A stretch of 64,000 nt of DNA from Mangifera indica (GCF_011075055.1 NC_058141.1:620001-684000); one strand, 5' to 3'. Shown: positions 22,749-35,241, counted from the stretch's first letter. The notes: a model not told the origin generated them from the sequence alone. A program made the numbers and translations.

Positions 22749-23021
22749 TTCAAACTTTCTCTGTATCATAATGTTTCTTCACTGTTCTTCTTCTCAATAT
22801 AGAACCCGAGTTGCTTCTCCTTCAAAAGCAGAACGCGCCTGTTGACTTGAAAATTGCAGAGGCAGACTAGAGTTTGGAAACCCATTTTCATTGGTTAGCT
22901 AGAGACGAAAGTAAACCTCTTCAGCTCCCACTATAGTGTAAATTAATAAACACAGATTTGACTTTTCAGCAGCTTATTTTGACTGGAAAAGCAAAGAATA
23001 AGAAAAGTTTAGGACTGGGCC
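22749..23021 (-). promoter_or_regulatory. Conserved 5' flank of B2
   Basis: Closely matches 495-760 and 37326-37575. Expected to contain the 5' UTR and proximal promoter; no motif is claimed. Confidence 0.5.
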
Positions 23022-23112
23022 ACTTGCACAGAGAAAACATCCGTAAACAAATCAGAGTATTCAACACTTGTTGGCGTCTTATTCTCTTGGAAGTTGACAA
23101 ATGAACTTGTTT
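23022..23112 (-). pseudogene. Fragment of a type-A ectodomain exon
   Basis: About 85 bp match A1 exon 1 around 4390-4475 (the part encoding the [14 protein letters not shown] region) with several changes and no flanking exon sequence. A related scrap lies at about 60602-60640. Confidence 0.6.
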
Positions 23113-23268
23113 TGTAATTTATAAATTGGTTTCATGCATGTCTGATACCAATATCAATGTAAATGTGTTGTTGAATTGTTGAGCAATGCACTTCAAATTT
23201 TTTTGTTGATTGAATTATTGATATATATTGTGTGTGAAATTGATTCGGTTGTATATCACAATTTCATG

Positions 23269-23687
23269 TAGGGGTATTCAAAATCGATTAACCAAACGGT
23301 TTATCAATTTTTTAAACTCAACCGAATTTTTGGTTTGAAAAAAATCATGAATAAAAATCAAACAAATTTAAAAATTAATCGATTTTGAATCAAACTGATT
23401 TTTTGTTAACCGGTTTTTAAACCCAATTTCAAAAAATAATCATATTTTATTACTTTTTTCTAATTTTTTTGAAAGTATATTCAATATTTGATTAAATTTT
23501 TATTCAACTTTTTAAAAACTAATTCGATTCGATTAATTGGTTTTGGAAATTAGACAAATCAGAAAATCGATTTTTCTATATTTTTGAACCAATAACCAAA
23601 CCAATTTTTCAAAAACTTATTTTTTGATTTGATTTTTTATTCAAAAATCAATTCAATTCAATTATCAAATAATTTTAAACACCCCTT
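23269..23687. mobile_element. hAT-type MITE (spacer copy 1)
   Basis: 419 bp, ends TAGGGGTATTCAAAAT and ATTTTAAACACCCCTT, flanked by ATTTCATG and ATTTCAAG (8 bp, one mismatch). Copies at the same relative site: 37684-38102 and 60849-61443. Confidence 0.75.
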
Positions 23688-23695
23688 ATTTCAAG

Positions 23696-25446
23696 TTGTC
23701 TCACAAAATTGTCTTCATTATAAGTTGTTTGGCATGGTGAAGGTTAGCGCACAAAAGCAACTCTTCATGCCTGGAAAAAATTTCAAATTTTCGTGATACA
23801 ATTTTCTGGGATAATAATAAGATAGTCAAACAATCTCTCAAATATGACCGTACACGTGTCCTTCACATCTCCCCTCACATGACTGACATATCGTTCCAAA
23901 CTGTTAATAACTAATCCACATTTCCCATTTTCCTCCTATCACAGCCCTATTTAGGCAAATCTAATAATCTACTTTTAAATCACGAATAATTATTAATTTA
24001 TCCCCAAATATTTTAAATATACAAATAACCCTATAATTGTAAAGTTTACACACTACACCATTTTTATCCATTATTGTTAATGTCTATAAAAGCTTTTTCA
24101 TAACCAAAAAAAAAAAGAAATTAGTGAGATAAATGATTTTTTGGTTCTGAAAAATAAAAGATAAATAAAATTTCATGGATCTCATTTGGTTAATATGTTC
24201 AAAAATAGTTTCTGAATATTATTTTTGTAAGAATTTTTTCATTACTTGCAATTTTATGTCCCTCATTAGAACATTAATACTGACAACGTACGTATGAAAA
24301 ATTTTCAATCTGATCCACAACATAAGTTATTGTAAAATCATAAATAAAATGGGAAAAAACCCGTTTTACCACTTTTTTTTTTTTTTAAATATTAATGGTA
24401 AGACGTAAGGACAAGTATTAGATATTTTATTCATTGGTTTTACATATATTAAATTATCGAGACTTGCATATCTTTGAAACAGTTCTGTACAATATTCTAT
24501 GCTTGAAGGGCATATTTGCAGAGTTTTAAGTTATAGGGTGTCTAATTGTCTATTACTTTTATCAAAACTCAAGTTTTCTTTCCCTCTTCTTCCTATCATT
24601 TGTTTATTTAGAAGATATTTGATTTCGGATAGATAAAGATTACTCTAGTAATCTATCTTTATTACTTACATTACTATATTTGATTTACAAGTGATAAAAA
24701 ATTCTAATAATTTTATTATTAATAATGATGTAACACATAATATAATATAAAAAGTAATCTTATTATTATTTTCATCTTAGATATTTAAAGTTTATCAAAC
24801 TAATCTTCATTTTATTAAAATTATATTCTTATTTATTATTTTTTGAAAAAAATAACAACATTTTTAATTAATATAATAAGTAATATAAAAAAATATTTTA
24901 AAATAATTATATCTAAAGACATTTAAATAAAATAGTATATTAGTATTCATTATTATCATAAATTAAACATAATAATTATTTATATTTACTAAATTTTATC
25001 AAATATAACAATCATTTGTAATCAATAATCATTTATAGAGATAGCGTCAGTTAAATTAGGTGTTTAATTTTAGTTTAAGGACTTATTCTTACTCAAAGTT
25101 TACTATTTTCCCAAATTCTCACTCATTTTCTTTCAAAAAACAAAACACTCATCCATAGATTATTAAATCTGTTAATTTTAAAGGTTAAATCGTTATTTTA
25201 CCAACAATATTAAAAATAAGCTAAAATTTTATCTCTTTTTCTTTCTAAACCCTAAAACCTAATAATTTCTTTTGTAGGCTAAGTTTTAAAAAATAACATT
25301 TTTCCCTTAGGGTTTAGTTTTCAATCTCCAACGGTTGATCCCTCCAAACGCTTCCTTTCTGTCCAATAGTTTCTCTCTCCCCATCTCTCCCTTCGATTGG
25401 CCATCCAAGCCGGTCTCTTCTGTTGTAAATTCTAGGTAATAATTAT
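23696..25446. other. AT-rich spacer, no gene seen
   Basis: Repeated at 38111-39850 and, shortened, at 61452-62630. It has homopolymer runs and AT-rich stretches but no credible frame, RNA gene or clear TIR pair. Confidence 0.5.
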
Positions 25447-25454
25447 GTTTTAGG

Positions 25455-25746
25455 TAGGGCTGGATCCGAGCCGAGCCAAGCTCGGCTAAGCCGAGCTCGA
25501 GCTGACTCGATAGATTTTTTTTTTTTAATTTTTTATACAAAACGACGTCGTTTTGATTAATATATATTAAAAACGACGTCATTTTGATAAGAAAAAACTA
25601 GCCGAGCCGAGCCGTAACGAGCCGAGCCGAGCCAAGCCGCAACAAGCCAAGCCGAACGCGAGCCTGCAACGAGCTGAGCTCGAGTCGAACTCAAGGCGCT
25701 CATATATGAATCGAGCCGAGCTCGGCTCGGCTCGAATCCAGCCCTA
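25455..25746. mobile_element. hAT-type MITE unique to this unit
   Basis: 292 bp, ends TAGGGCTGGATCCGAGCC and GGCTCGAATCCAGCCCTA, flanked by GTTTTAGG and GTTTTTGG. The matching site in the next unit (about 39850-39860) is empty and reads GTTTTTGG once. The interior is rich in GAGCCGAGC and holds two AACGACGTC words. It is related in its termini to the intron-2 MITEs. Confidence 0.8.
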
Positions 25747-25754
25747 GTTTTTGG

Positions 25755-27064
25755 CATCAATCATATTGGGGCTATTTTTTTACAGCTTAAGTTGCCTGTT
25801 TACAGTACAGATATGAACTGAGTTGATTACCACTGAATAGTAGTGCAGACCGGATGGGCCAGTTAGATTATAAACTTCAATGTCATTTCAGAGATTGGTT
25901 TTGACAAGGAATAAGCTCTCGTGATTGGGGAAATGTAGTTTGGGGTGGGGGCGGAGGGTTGTAAACTTGGAGTTGTAGGAGTTTGTATAAATCTCAATTT
26001 GGTGTTGGTATTATGTTCTAGAGAATGATATCAAACCATCCAAAGTTATTTTAAATGTAGATTGAAAGAATAGGGTTATCTGTTATCGGCTTTTACCTTC
26101 GGAGGTTAGTAAAGTAAATCTTGACATGGGAGCAATTCGGGACTTAACAGGTGACAGCGTCTTGAATGAATAAGGGATAATGGGTCTATGGGGTACAGTT
26201 GGAGGTTGCGATGCTGGACTGTTGGCTGACTTGTTCAAGACCAACTACGGTGTCCATAATTTCCTGTGGAGGTTGGTTCAGCTTACACTGAGCTTTACCG
26301 GCTCAAGTGCAACTTAAGGCAACTTTTTAGTTGTTGATATTCCTGAGAAATTTTTTATTTGTTTATTGCTTTGCTACTTTTTCTCCGACGGCAGTTGATT
26401 CTAATATTACCATGCAAGGATAGATGCTCTCGTTTTGCTTTAATATCCCCTTCTGTGACAGGCGAATAGGTGAGGATAACATCCCTTTTGTGACTACAGA
26501 TCGATGTGAAAATTGAACAAGCTGCGTATCCCAGATGGGAGAACATTGATGAAAACCAATCTTTGGAGAATTTAATTTGAAGGCCGCCTGACTTTTTACT
26601 ACATAATTGTTTTCCCTTTTCAGTCCTTTACCCTCCCAGTGGTTGTCAGGATTGTGCGGCCAAAAATATAATTAAAAAAAAATTGTATTCAATCCTGCAA
26701 AGATGATCAGTTGTAATTTAATTATATTCCCCAGTTGAATCTCCACGAGAATAAGTAATTTAACAGGGGATTTATTTGTAATTACATTATCCTGAATTCT
26801 TATATGAATATATTTCTTGCATTAATAGCTTGTTTGCTTAATATGTCTTTGTTTTGTGTAAATGATTTTTATTTCGTTTCCTAAAATTTAGTTATACTTT
26901 CATTGCACTCTATGACAGTTCTCAACAACCTGCATTTTATCATCGAAAAAAGTTGAGTCTTCCACACTTTAAACTATGGCATCTATTTATGATGATGAAT
27001 TCAAGTTTTCTTGATACAATAATCTCTTTGTTGCGGCAATCTGGCACATCATAGAATTACAATA
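25755..27064. other. 3' flank of A2, no gene seen
   Basis: Matches 39856-41170. Holds a 63-codon minus-strand frame (26355-26546) whose first codons resemble relic C at 18217-18435 but then diverge. I do not call it a gene. Confidence 0.5.
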
Positions 27065-30000
27065 TTACTTTAATGACAGTGTCGAAGAATCCAGTTGCGA
27101 TCTTGAAGGAGAAGTTAAGAAAGGCCTTGGTGGGATTTGCAACATGTCAAGATTGCTTTCCAACATATCTATCACTCTGCTCATTGTTGGCCTATCTGAG
27201 GGCTTAGTCTGTATGCACCACAAGCTCACTATCATCATCTTTCTTATATAATTTTTATCCTCTTCATTTGAAATGCCATCCAATCCAAGCTCTTCATCTT
27301 CTTCAAGGCGTTTGTAAATCCAATGTGGAAAGTATATTTCACTGCTATTATCAACTTGAACATTTTTATTTTGTCTTCCTCCAGTCATTTCTAAAACCAT
27401 CATTCCATAGCTATAAACATCTGACTTGTGAGAGACCTCTCCAAAGTTTCTTGAAAATACTTCAGGAGCAATATAACCGATAGTTCCTCGTGCAACTGCC
27501 ATCGATACGATACTCTCTTTGTTGGGGCAAATTTTAGCTAGACCAAAATCAGAGATCTTCGGACAAAAATCTTCATCAAGAAGAATGTTATGAGGCTTTA
27601 TGTCAAAGTGCAAAATTCTTGTGTTACAACCACGATGTAAATACTCTAGCCCTCGAGCTATTCCCATTACAATTTGGTACAATAGTTCCCACTTTAATGG
27701 ATTCTTTTCATATATGAACTTCTCTAGAGATCCATTCAACATAAACTCGTAAATAAGAGCTCTCCTATGACCTTCAAAACAATAGCCTAAAAGAGTGACT
27801 ATGTTGACATGAGCAGTCTTACTAATGCTGGCAACCTCATTGATAAATTCTTCACCATTACCTTTAGACTCAGTCAAAACCTTCACTGCAACATGATGAC
27901 CATCATGTAGTGTGCCTTTGTAAACACCTCCATATCCTCCTTGGCCTAGTTTATGTTTGAATGAATTGGTCATAATCTTAACATCAAAATAACTATATCT
28001 TTTAGGCGCAAGTGGTCCATGCTTCCTTAAAAATTGCTCAATGCTCTGGTGACTCTTACTTTTCTTGTTCCATAACATCATTGAAGTGTATGGCGATGAT
28101 CTGTAGATGCAAATGGCGACAGCTATCAACATTCCAGATATAACGATTGATATAGCTGCAATTAATTAAAGAAAAGGAGTCATTAGAACATATAGATCTG
28201 AATTTGTTATGACAAATTTTAATGATTTAGAGATGATAATTCAACTTTTTGTATAGATTTTAGCATCTGCATCATATCTTAAACTATTGAGTTGAAGACA
28301 ATGAGTGCCCCTGGAAAATTAATTCTCCAGATGAAGTCATGCTTCCTGGAAAACTAGAGTAGAGGCAAAGAGTAAGAAATGTTTTGGACTGGGCTTATAT
28401 TTATATATAACAATGGATTTGTAGCCTGCATGCTTTGTAATTTTTGGGATTGGGATTTATCAGCATGCCCATTGCTAGGCTGGATTCGAGCGAGTCGAGC
28501 TCCAGCTTACTTGAGCTCAAGCTGGGCTCGATTTGTATATAACAAAGCTTGAGTTTGAGTTCGAGCTCGTTGAGCTCGTGGAAGCCAAGCTTGAACTTGA
28601 CTCCAATTCAACTCGACTTGTTTTAAGCTTGAATTTTTTACTATTTCGTTATTAAAACGATGTCGTTTTAATAAATATTAGTCAAAATAACGTCGTTTTG
28701 TATTAAAATTTTTAATTGAAAATTTTGACGAGTAGCTCGAGCTCAACCGAGCTTATATAGGGTTGACTCGTTTCGGGCTCGTTCGAGCCGAGCTCGAATG
28801 GACTCGATTCAAATCCAACCCTATCCATTGCCCTACCGGTTGAACGATAGCTCGATGTGATTTACTCAATTTAATAATAGGTAAATTTGGTCCACTGAAA
28901 CCGGTCACAACTAAGGCTAGACTCAAGCCAAGTTAAGTTTGAATTTGGCTCGGCTTGAGTTTGGCAACAGCTCCAAACTAAGCTCAGACTTGACTTAACT
29001 CGATATTGTAGACCCCCAAAACAATGTAGTTTTGATGTATATTGGTCAAAATAATGTTATGTTGACCGTTTTGATTCAAGGTCTTCCAAGGTCGTAAGTC
29101 TAACGAGTTAAACACCTATAAGCTTGAGTTCAAGCTTGACAGTACAATTCTCCCTTAGCTTGAGTTTGAGTTCAAACTCATCTAAAGGGAGTTTGTTTCA
29201 AGCTAAATTAGCAATTACACTTGAGCTAACTTAGCTCAAATCTAACCCTAGCCACAAGTTCTATTGGACTGGTTAAATTGGTTAGTTAGGGTTTTAAAAC
29301 CATGAGAATAAGCAAAAAAATAAAAAAAAACAATGCAATATTTGCTTTAAAAGGGATATTACCAATTCCACTGCCAAGCATAAATCTCAATTTCCCATCC
29401 CCTGCAACAAGTTAATGGTTATATAGAATATAGATCAGTAAAAAGCTACAGATAAAATTGAGAACAAACCATTATGTAAAAAGCTGTAACTTACGGTTGC
29501 CTGTTCTTTTTGTCCCAGAACAATGAAAATTTCCCATTCTATCAGTTTGGCATCGCCCTCCAGCCAAAAAACAATCAAAGCATTCATTTGTTACATCCAC
29601 TTGAATAAAGAATAAACTCGTGAACTAATTAGAATATTCAACACTTGTTGGAGTCTTATTCACTTGGAAGTTAATAAGTGAGCACTGAGGTGGAGCATTT
29701 TGAAGATTATCAATTGGGTTTGTGTAAAAGATATAAGAGTGCTGGGAGTTTTTGCAGCCATGACTGAAATTTGTTGGGATATTGTAATTGAGGGGGCATT
29801 CGTACAGGGATTGAATGAAGGGCAGACGAAAAGAGAGAAAAGAAGAGATGGGCAAAGTCAAATTTTTCAAGTAGTTGCGGCTGCAATTTTTCTCGACGTC
29901 TCTAAAAAGATATGGGTCCTTAATATTAATCATATTATCCTGTGAGATTGCTGAAACACTAAACCAATGTCTCTCCTTCCCAATCTGAATCTTTGGAAAT

Positions 30001-30194
30001 TGTTCAGAGCAGTTATCTACAATCACCAACCCACAATCCGGATGCGACCGACTGGAGAAGGGGAAGCTGATATTGCCCAAGAAACCACAACGGAAACTTG
30101 GACATCTTGAATTTACCCTCTTCTCTTCTTCGGCAGAGCAAAAATGTAGAAGGAAAGAGAGAACAAAGAAAGTTATGGAAGAGAAGCGAGCCAT
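27065..30194 (-). pseudogene. A2: LRK10L receptor kinase with one nonsense codon in exon 1
   Basis: Exons by alignment with A1 are 29495-30194, 29363-29401 and 27065-28155, the same lengths as A1 (700, 39 and 1091 nt), with splice sites kept. The only disabling change I see is TAG at 29625-29627, where A1 and A3 have TTG, about 190 codons in and just before the Cys-rich tail. The kinase exon is complete: [28 protein letters not shown] and DVYSYG. The transcript would encode a secreted ectodomain of about 189 aa lacking the tail, membrane helix and kinase. A recent loss, or a sequencing error, is possible. Confidence 0.85.
28476..28823. mobile_element. hAT-type MITE in intron 2 of A2
   Basis: Copy of the 3267-3620 element, TAGGCTGGATTCGAG to CCAACCCTA, flanked by CCCATTGC and TCCATTGC. 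Confidence 0.75.
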
Positions 30195-30702
30195 TGGAGA
30201 ATAAACTATGGGCATGCACTAACTTCGTTCATGATATAGAAATTTTTGTTCCTGCGTTCACTTTCTTTCCCGAAGAAAAGTTTGACAGTCCTCCCAGACA
30301 CGCCAGTTGACTTAGAAATTGCACTGGGATGACTTGAGAAAAAGAACGAAACAAGTGCAATTAAGGTCTGACAAAGACTACTTCTGTAAAATGGGCTCCA
30401 AGTTGAATTGAGACGTACTTAGACAAGGACCAGAGAGAAAAACAAATTACAAATACTCAAATACCGGGAAAACAGGTATTTACAAAGAACACTCGATACG
30501 GAAAACCCACATGTAGAGAATTGGAGAAAATTCCAAGATGAATAAAAAGATTACATGATCAAGAAGAGATTATTTTTCTCTGTCTTAACTCTTAATATTA
30601 GCTCACTTTTTTTTTTTTTGGGAAACACTCACCCTTATTTAACATATACTCTAATACAACTTTTATTTACATACTATAACTGAGAGATATTTAATAAGGA
30701 AT
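30195..30702 (-). promoter_or_regulatory. 5' flank of A2
   Basis: Matches the flanks of A1 (4990-5258, 5905-6190) and A3 (44308-44800). It lacks about 60 bp present at 5190-5245 and the TIR element at 5259-5897. It must include the promoter; no motif is claimed. Confidence 0.45.
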
Positions 30703-30870
30703 AATACTATATATATACATTTTTGTTACATAAATATTTAATCACATAAATGTATCATCATACGATTGAGTATTATTTTATCATTAATACCAAATCACTT
30801 AATCACATCATGATACATCCATATACGTACATATTTGTGTACAAAAAATATATACATATAATTTTATTTC
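30703..30870. mobile_element. Small AT-rich MITE 5' of A2
   Basis: Ends resemble each other inverted (AATACTATATATATACAT and TATATACATATAATTTTATT), with internal TGTATCATCATA and TGATACATCC pairs. The same family as 44814-44985 and the nested copy at 61195-61360. Exact ends uncertain. Confidence 0.5.
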
Positions 30871-31419
30871 TAAACAAGTGCACTCACTGGTGGAGTTACT
30901 ACAAGTAGAACCCACATTACAGTAAGTCACTCCAATCCATGAATTATAATGGTTATGTTCGATTAGAGTATCAGGCGAATAACGTCTTAACCACCACATT
31001 TACTCAAGCATATTTGGAAAAGGTCCATAATGTGGGTGTGAGGCCCTGTCCCTCATATGAGATCAATGAGGGGTTACAAGATAACCTACCTAAACCCCAT
31101 GCTATCATCACAAATCTCTTTAAAAATTCACTTTTCATATCTGTACTTCCGAAGTTCGAGTAACCTCTAAATCGTCACTATGCAACAAACATGGTGGTGT
31201 CAGGGAGAAGGACCAAAGTGTGAACTCTCCAGAAATTTGAGGAAAAACAGAATAAATCTTTGAAAGAGAGGAATGTGCAAGTTGGGGCATTCTCAGCTCT
31301 TGAATTCAGGAGACGGTGTTGTATGACAAAGAAAGGGCAGGAATCGATTTATGGAGACAACTATATTTGGAGAATAAACTACTGATTTTTTCTTTCTTCC
31401 TTTGTCCTCTCTGATCTTT
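30871..31419. other. Spacer with decayed frames
   Basis: Contains the empty target (GTTAC at about 30895) of copia-1 and a 74-codon plus-strand frame (30939-31163) that is not kept open in the other units. No gene called. Confidence 0.4.
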
Positions 31420-32310
31420 CCTTTAATCTTTTTGTTGTCACAAATATCGGTTCTTGCCTCTCGTTTCCCTGAGCTGAAAACACTAAGAAATTGTGATCTG
31501 CTGCCTTCCAGTTGGATCTCTGCAGCCTGGTATTGTTGTTTAACTTAATTTATGCCCCCTACCTCTATTATTCTCTTTTGTTTACATTATAAACTAATGG
31601 TATTGACAAAAAATTTATAGGTATCCAATCTACAGAATACCAACATTAAAAGATCTGGATGCATGCTTTTTGACATATCATTCTCTCCATACTCCAGCAG
31701 GAGGTAAATGCAATGCTTCATTGTTTTTCCCATCTATTTTAATTTTCTTTTTCGTGATTTTTGTATTATGAGAATACAATGGATCTTTATGTCCACTGTT
31801 GTACGCTTTGGTATTCTGTGTTAATTTATTTAGATGGAGATATTGTTTGAGTCATTAAATTTAATAATGCATGTGTGCGTTTTTGTTGTTATTTTAATCT
31901 TACGTTTCGAAATATGGCTACGGACCATTTAGTATGGAACATTTTCTTTCCTAGTCCTCTAGTATTAGAAAGGGTGAAAAAGTGTTGTAGTTGGGGTTAA
32001 ATAAGAAGCTCTTGTGCATTTAAACTATTTCACCGCTATTTTGTCTGTTTTCTGTTTATCATATCTTACTTTCGCGGTTCCACAAAGTGAACAAGCTCCA
32101 GCTGTGATATATCCCAACGAGATTAATGGTGTCACTATGATGTCTGTACCTGTTTTTGGTCTTGCATCAAACAAGTTTAAGGGATCGCTATGGACCCCTA
32201 CTGGGGGATGTGAGCGGCAATTAGTGAACTCCCTCTTGCAGGCTGCTGATGATTGGTTGAGACTGCTTCAAGTTTATCACCCAGATTTCATATTTTTCTG
32301 CCTCAGATGA
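31420..32310 (+). pseudogene. DUF789-like gene, 3' part, decayed
   Basis: Three plus-strand exons can be read: about 31430-31529 ([20 protein letters not shown]), 31621-31703 (YPIYRIPTLKDLDACFLTYH) and 32078-32310 (VFGLASNKFKGSLWTP, GGCERQLVNSLLQAADDWL, HPDF). These words are those of the plant DUF789 C-terminal domain, function unknown. The 31529/31621 junction is a proper GT-AG. The last acceptor reads CGCGG here but CGCAG in the other copy (51169), so splicing to the last exon is probably lost. No acceptor or upstream exons are recognisable 5' of the first exon, so the gene is truncated. Confidence 0.75.
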
Positions 32311-33222
32311 CGCTGGATTACAGCTGCAATTGTAATGCTGCAACGATTCCAGAAACCACCATCCAAGCATATCTTGTTTGTGAAGAGGTGACTGTGAGTT
32401 GAAGTCACCTTAATTTGTGTAAATTTAAGATCACAAGTTGAGTTTGGGGTGATTACGGTCTTTGATATCCTGTTATTCATAAATTACTAATTACTTGAAA
32501 TGAAAATGAGGTAAAAAGAAAAGATGAAGAAGAGAATGCATGTAACAGTATGAACACTTCGAAATGGAAGGAGATCAACCGCAATAAGGCTTGAATTAAT
32601 AGTTTAGAGAAGCTGCTGAAGTTCTGAGCTAGTAAACGAGGCGAAGATGTGGTCTGGCTTGCTGTATCAGTGTGAGCAAGTTTCTTTTTGTTCTTTTCTA
32701 TACGGATATCAATATCTATATCTATATCCATCTCCAAGCCCATATCTCTGAATGTTAAGTCTAGAAACCAGGCTCTCTTTATGCCCTGATGATTAGGATA
32801 TGATAATTTACCTAACAACATTTTAAGGGGATTTTGATTTTGATAGGGAGGTTATGTAAGCCTCTAGTTTGAGCAACCCCAAAATTGTAATAATTTTTTG
32901 TTTTTTTGTTTACTTGGGAACCTTTGTAGGAAAACCGTAGGAGCTTGCAATCAACTAAATCTACAATTGCAGACCTGACAAATTAGAGATAAACTTTATT
33001 GTGGTACATGACACTAGGGTCATTCAAATTCTAAACGTTTACAAATGACATTTGACCACTTAAGACAACCCCTAGAGTCCATATTTGTACTAGTTACTAG
33101 CTCTGAAAACCATTATTTCTATCATTTGATGATTAGGTTAGCTCCATGGCTTATTTGGTGCTAGAAGTTATATATTTCAAATGCACATGTTTCTACTTGA
33201 AGAGTATGTATTTGATTTTGAG
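32311..33222. other. Region 3' of the DUF789 relic, no gene seen
   Basis: Repeats at 51403-52307. It includes a short GATATC/ATATCTATATC repeat near 32700-32735, and otherwise only short frames. Confidence 0.45.
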
Positions 33223-33507
33223 TAGGGTTTAATTTGGTTCAGCCTAGTTCAAACAAGGTCTAGTTTGAGATTGACTTGAATATAAGAGTAAAAGTCAGCT
33301 CGAGATTGGTTTGAGATTAACAAAATGAGGTTAAATTTGATTCAAAAACAATTTTATTTTTAGATTTAATTCGAGTTGATTTGAACTCAAATATTTTGAT
33401 TGGTTTGACGTTGAATTATTTTATGAAAACAAGTTCAATTTTTTGTTCTAACTTGATTCGTTTGATTTGAAATTAAATTCAAGTAGCATAAAACGAATCC
33501 AATCCTA
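33223..33507. mobile_element. Probable hAT-type MITE
   Basis: Ends TAGGGTTTAATTTGGTTC and CGAATCCAATCCTA are imperfectly inverted; flanks ATTTTGAG and ATTGTGAC agree at 6 of 8 bases. The equivalent is at 52308-52612. Interior rich in GGTTTGAGATT-like words. Confidence 0.5.
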
Positions 33508-33515
33508 ATTGTGAC

Positions 33516-35031
33516 CTTCATACAAATATTTTGTTTCTACCATTTGTAGAGAACTTAAAGATATGTTTGTTTCTGTCGTTTGTAGAGAATTTATCTAGGT
33601 CAGGCTAATTGAAGGTATCGTGGTCCAACAGTCCAGCTATTCAAGCGGACCCACTTTTCAATAATTCTAAGAATTTTGGGTCCTACTTTGGTCAAAGAAT
33701 ATGATCAATTACTTACAAGTCTATTCTTATACTTATAAAGATAATTTAAGTGACAAATGACAAAATAATAAGATTTTAAACATGAGTGTGAAAGTTTAAA
33801 TAATCTCTAACGATATTTCAAAATTAATCTTTTAATTTATCTGATATAATAATTATAAGATTAGTTATTAAACTCAAAGTTTTACCAATTTAATTTGATC
33901 GATTCTCTTCAAAGAGGTGGTCCAATTTAACTAAAATTTCATCATTATTGAAAAAAAATTCCCTTTCATATATAGGTTGCTTTAATTTTTTATTATAAAA
34001 AAATGAAATATTTTAATAAAATTATATTATTTTAAAAGATTTTTAATATAGAGTACTACCATGTTTGATAAAATTACAATAAATAAAAAATAAATAATTA
34101 TTATATTTAATTAATAAAAATAATATTGATTTAATATATTATTTTATTTAAATATCTTTAAAAGATTTTATTATATATTTTTTTAAAATATTCTTCATAT
34201 TAATAATATATTAGATTTTTTATATTATCAAATTATGAATTTAATTAATAATATTATTTTTTAGGTTGTCACCAGTAAATTATGAATAATATTATATACA
34301 CATATTTTTTAGTATACGAGTAGATATACATATATCATAATATGATTGTATATTGTTTTATCTTTAATTCAAAATTATTTAATCACATAATGATACATTA
34401 TATATATACTCATTTGTTTTCCACCCCGAATAATATATAGTCATAATTTAAGAGATGACAACATCAGCAAATATTGAATTATTATATTTTTTTATTGAAA
34501 GAACCAAAATTTAGTTTTTCAATTCAATAGATTAAATTTTAAAATTTTCCTAATAAAGAAACCAAACTTCTAAATTATTTTATTAAGAAAACTAAACTTT
34601 TATTAATTACTAAAGATATCAAATTTATTTTAAAAATAAAACAAAACAAATAATTCTAATTATGTTTATTCAATATTTTAATAAAATATATTAAAAGTTT
34701 TATTATTCTATAAAAAAATTGAAAATTCGATTTTATTAATAAAAATTTTTAAAAATTCTACCTTTTCAATAAAAAAATTGAAATATTTAATAAAAATAAA
34801 ATAATAGTTTAATCCATCCATGAGTTGTTGTCGCATAATTTTAATGATTTATTATTTAGAATTAAAAGAAAAAACCATAGAGGTATAGTGGTCACTGACA
34901 CACCAAATCTAAACCTCCACAAATAATCAAATTAAGACAATAATTAAAAGTCCGATCCAAGTCCCGTTCAAACGGAAACAAATATCTGCAGAGCAGGATT
35001 CGAAAAAGGCTGTCTCAAAAAATAACAAAAA
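33516..35031. other. AT-rich spacer, no gene seen
   Basis: Repeats at 52621-53508 and 58598-59024. The segment near 34300-34420 resembles the small AT-rich MITE family. The empty target of copia-2 reads TTATTAATTACTAAAG at about 34611-34625. Confidence 0.5.
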
Positions 35032-35196
35032 ATGAAAAAATTCATGGGTATGTCAGTCTCCATTTTAGCTGTAGTTACTTTTCTTCATCTCTTAGCCTTC
35101 GTCTTCGCCGTCGGAGCGGAACGACGTCGCAGCACTGCAGTACTCTTACATCTTTTTTCCTTTTTTTTTTTAACGTTTTTCGAAAATAACATTTAA
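35032..35196 (+). pseudogene. First exon of a DUF1218-like membrane protein, fused to unrelated DNA
   Basis: A frame starting at the ATG at 35032 encodes a hydrophobic leader (VSILAVVTFLHLLAFVFAVG) followed by AERRRSTA. That combination resembles the start of plant DUF1218 proteins (small multi-pass membrane proteins). A possible donor GT lies right after the STA codons. The rest of the gene is absent: the frame runs into T-rich sequence and stops in a hairpin next to an inverted LRK kinase fragment. The copy at 59025 has a TGA after the sixth codon. The family call is from memory of the motif. Confidence 0.5.
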
Positions 35197-35241
35197 GTGA
35201 TTATTTTTTTTGTTTTTGTAATCACTTAAATGTTATTTTCG
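35181..35241. repeat. Perfect 23-bp inverted repeat at a rearrangement junction
   Basis: Arms 35181-35203 and 35219-35241 (CGAAAATAACATTTAAGTGA and complement) with a 15-base T-rich loop. The equivalent at about 59179-59232 has slightly altered arms. It marks the join between the DUF1218-like exon and the reversed kinase relic. Confidence 0.85.

Noticed and set aside
26355..26546. 63-codon minus-strand frame, identical at 40461-40652
   Set aside because: Identity is explained by recent segment duplication; the frame is short, and A1's flank lacks it.
30939..31163. 74-codon plus-strand frame upstream of the DUF789 relic
   Set aside because: Not kept open in the copies at 8311 and 49960; no recognisable motif.
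32477..32821. 114-codon minus-strand frame with a DIDIDID stretch
   Set aside because: The repeat reflects an ATATCN microsatellite and the second copy at about 51600-51900 carries differences in the repeat; no family recognised.
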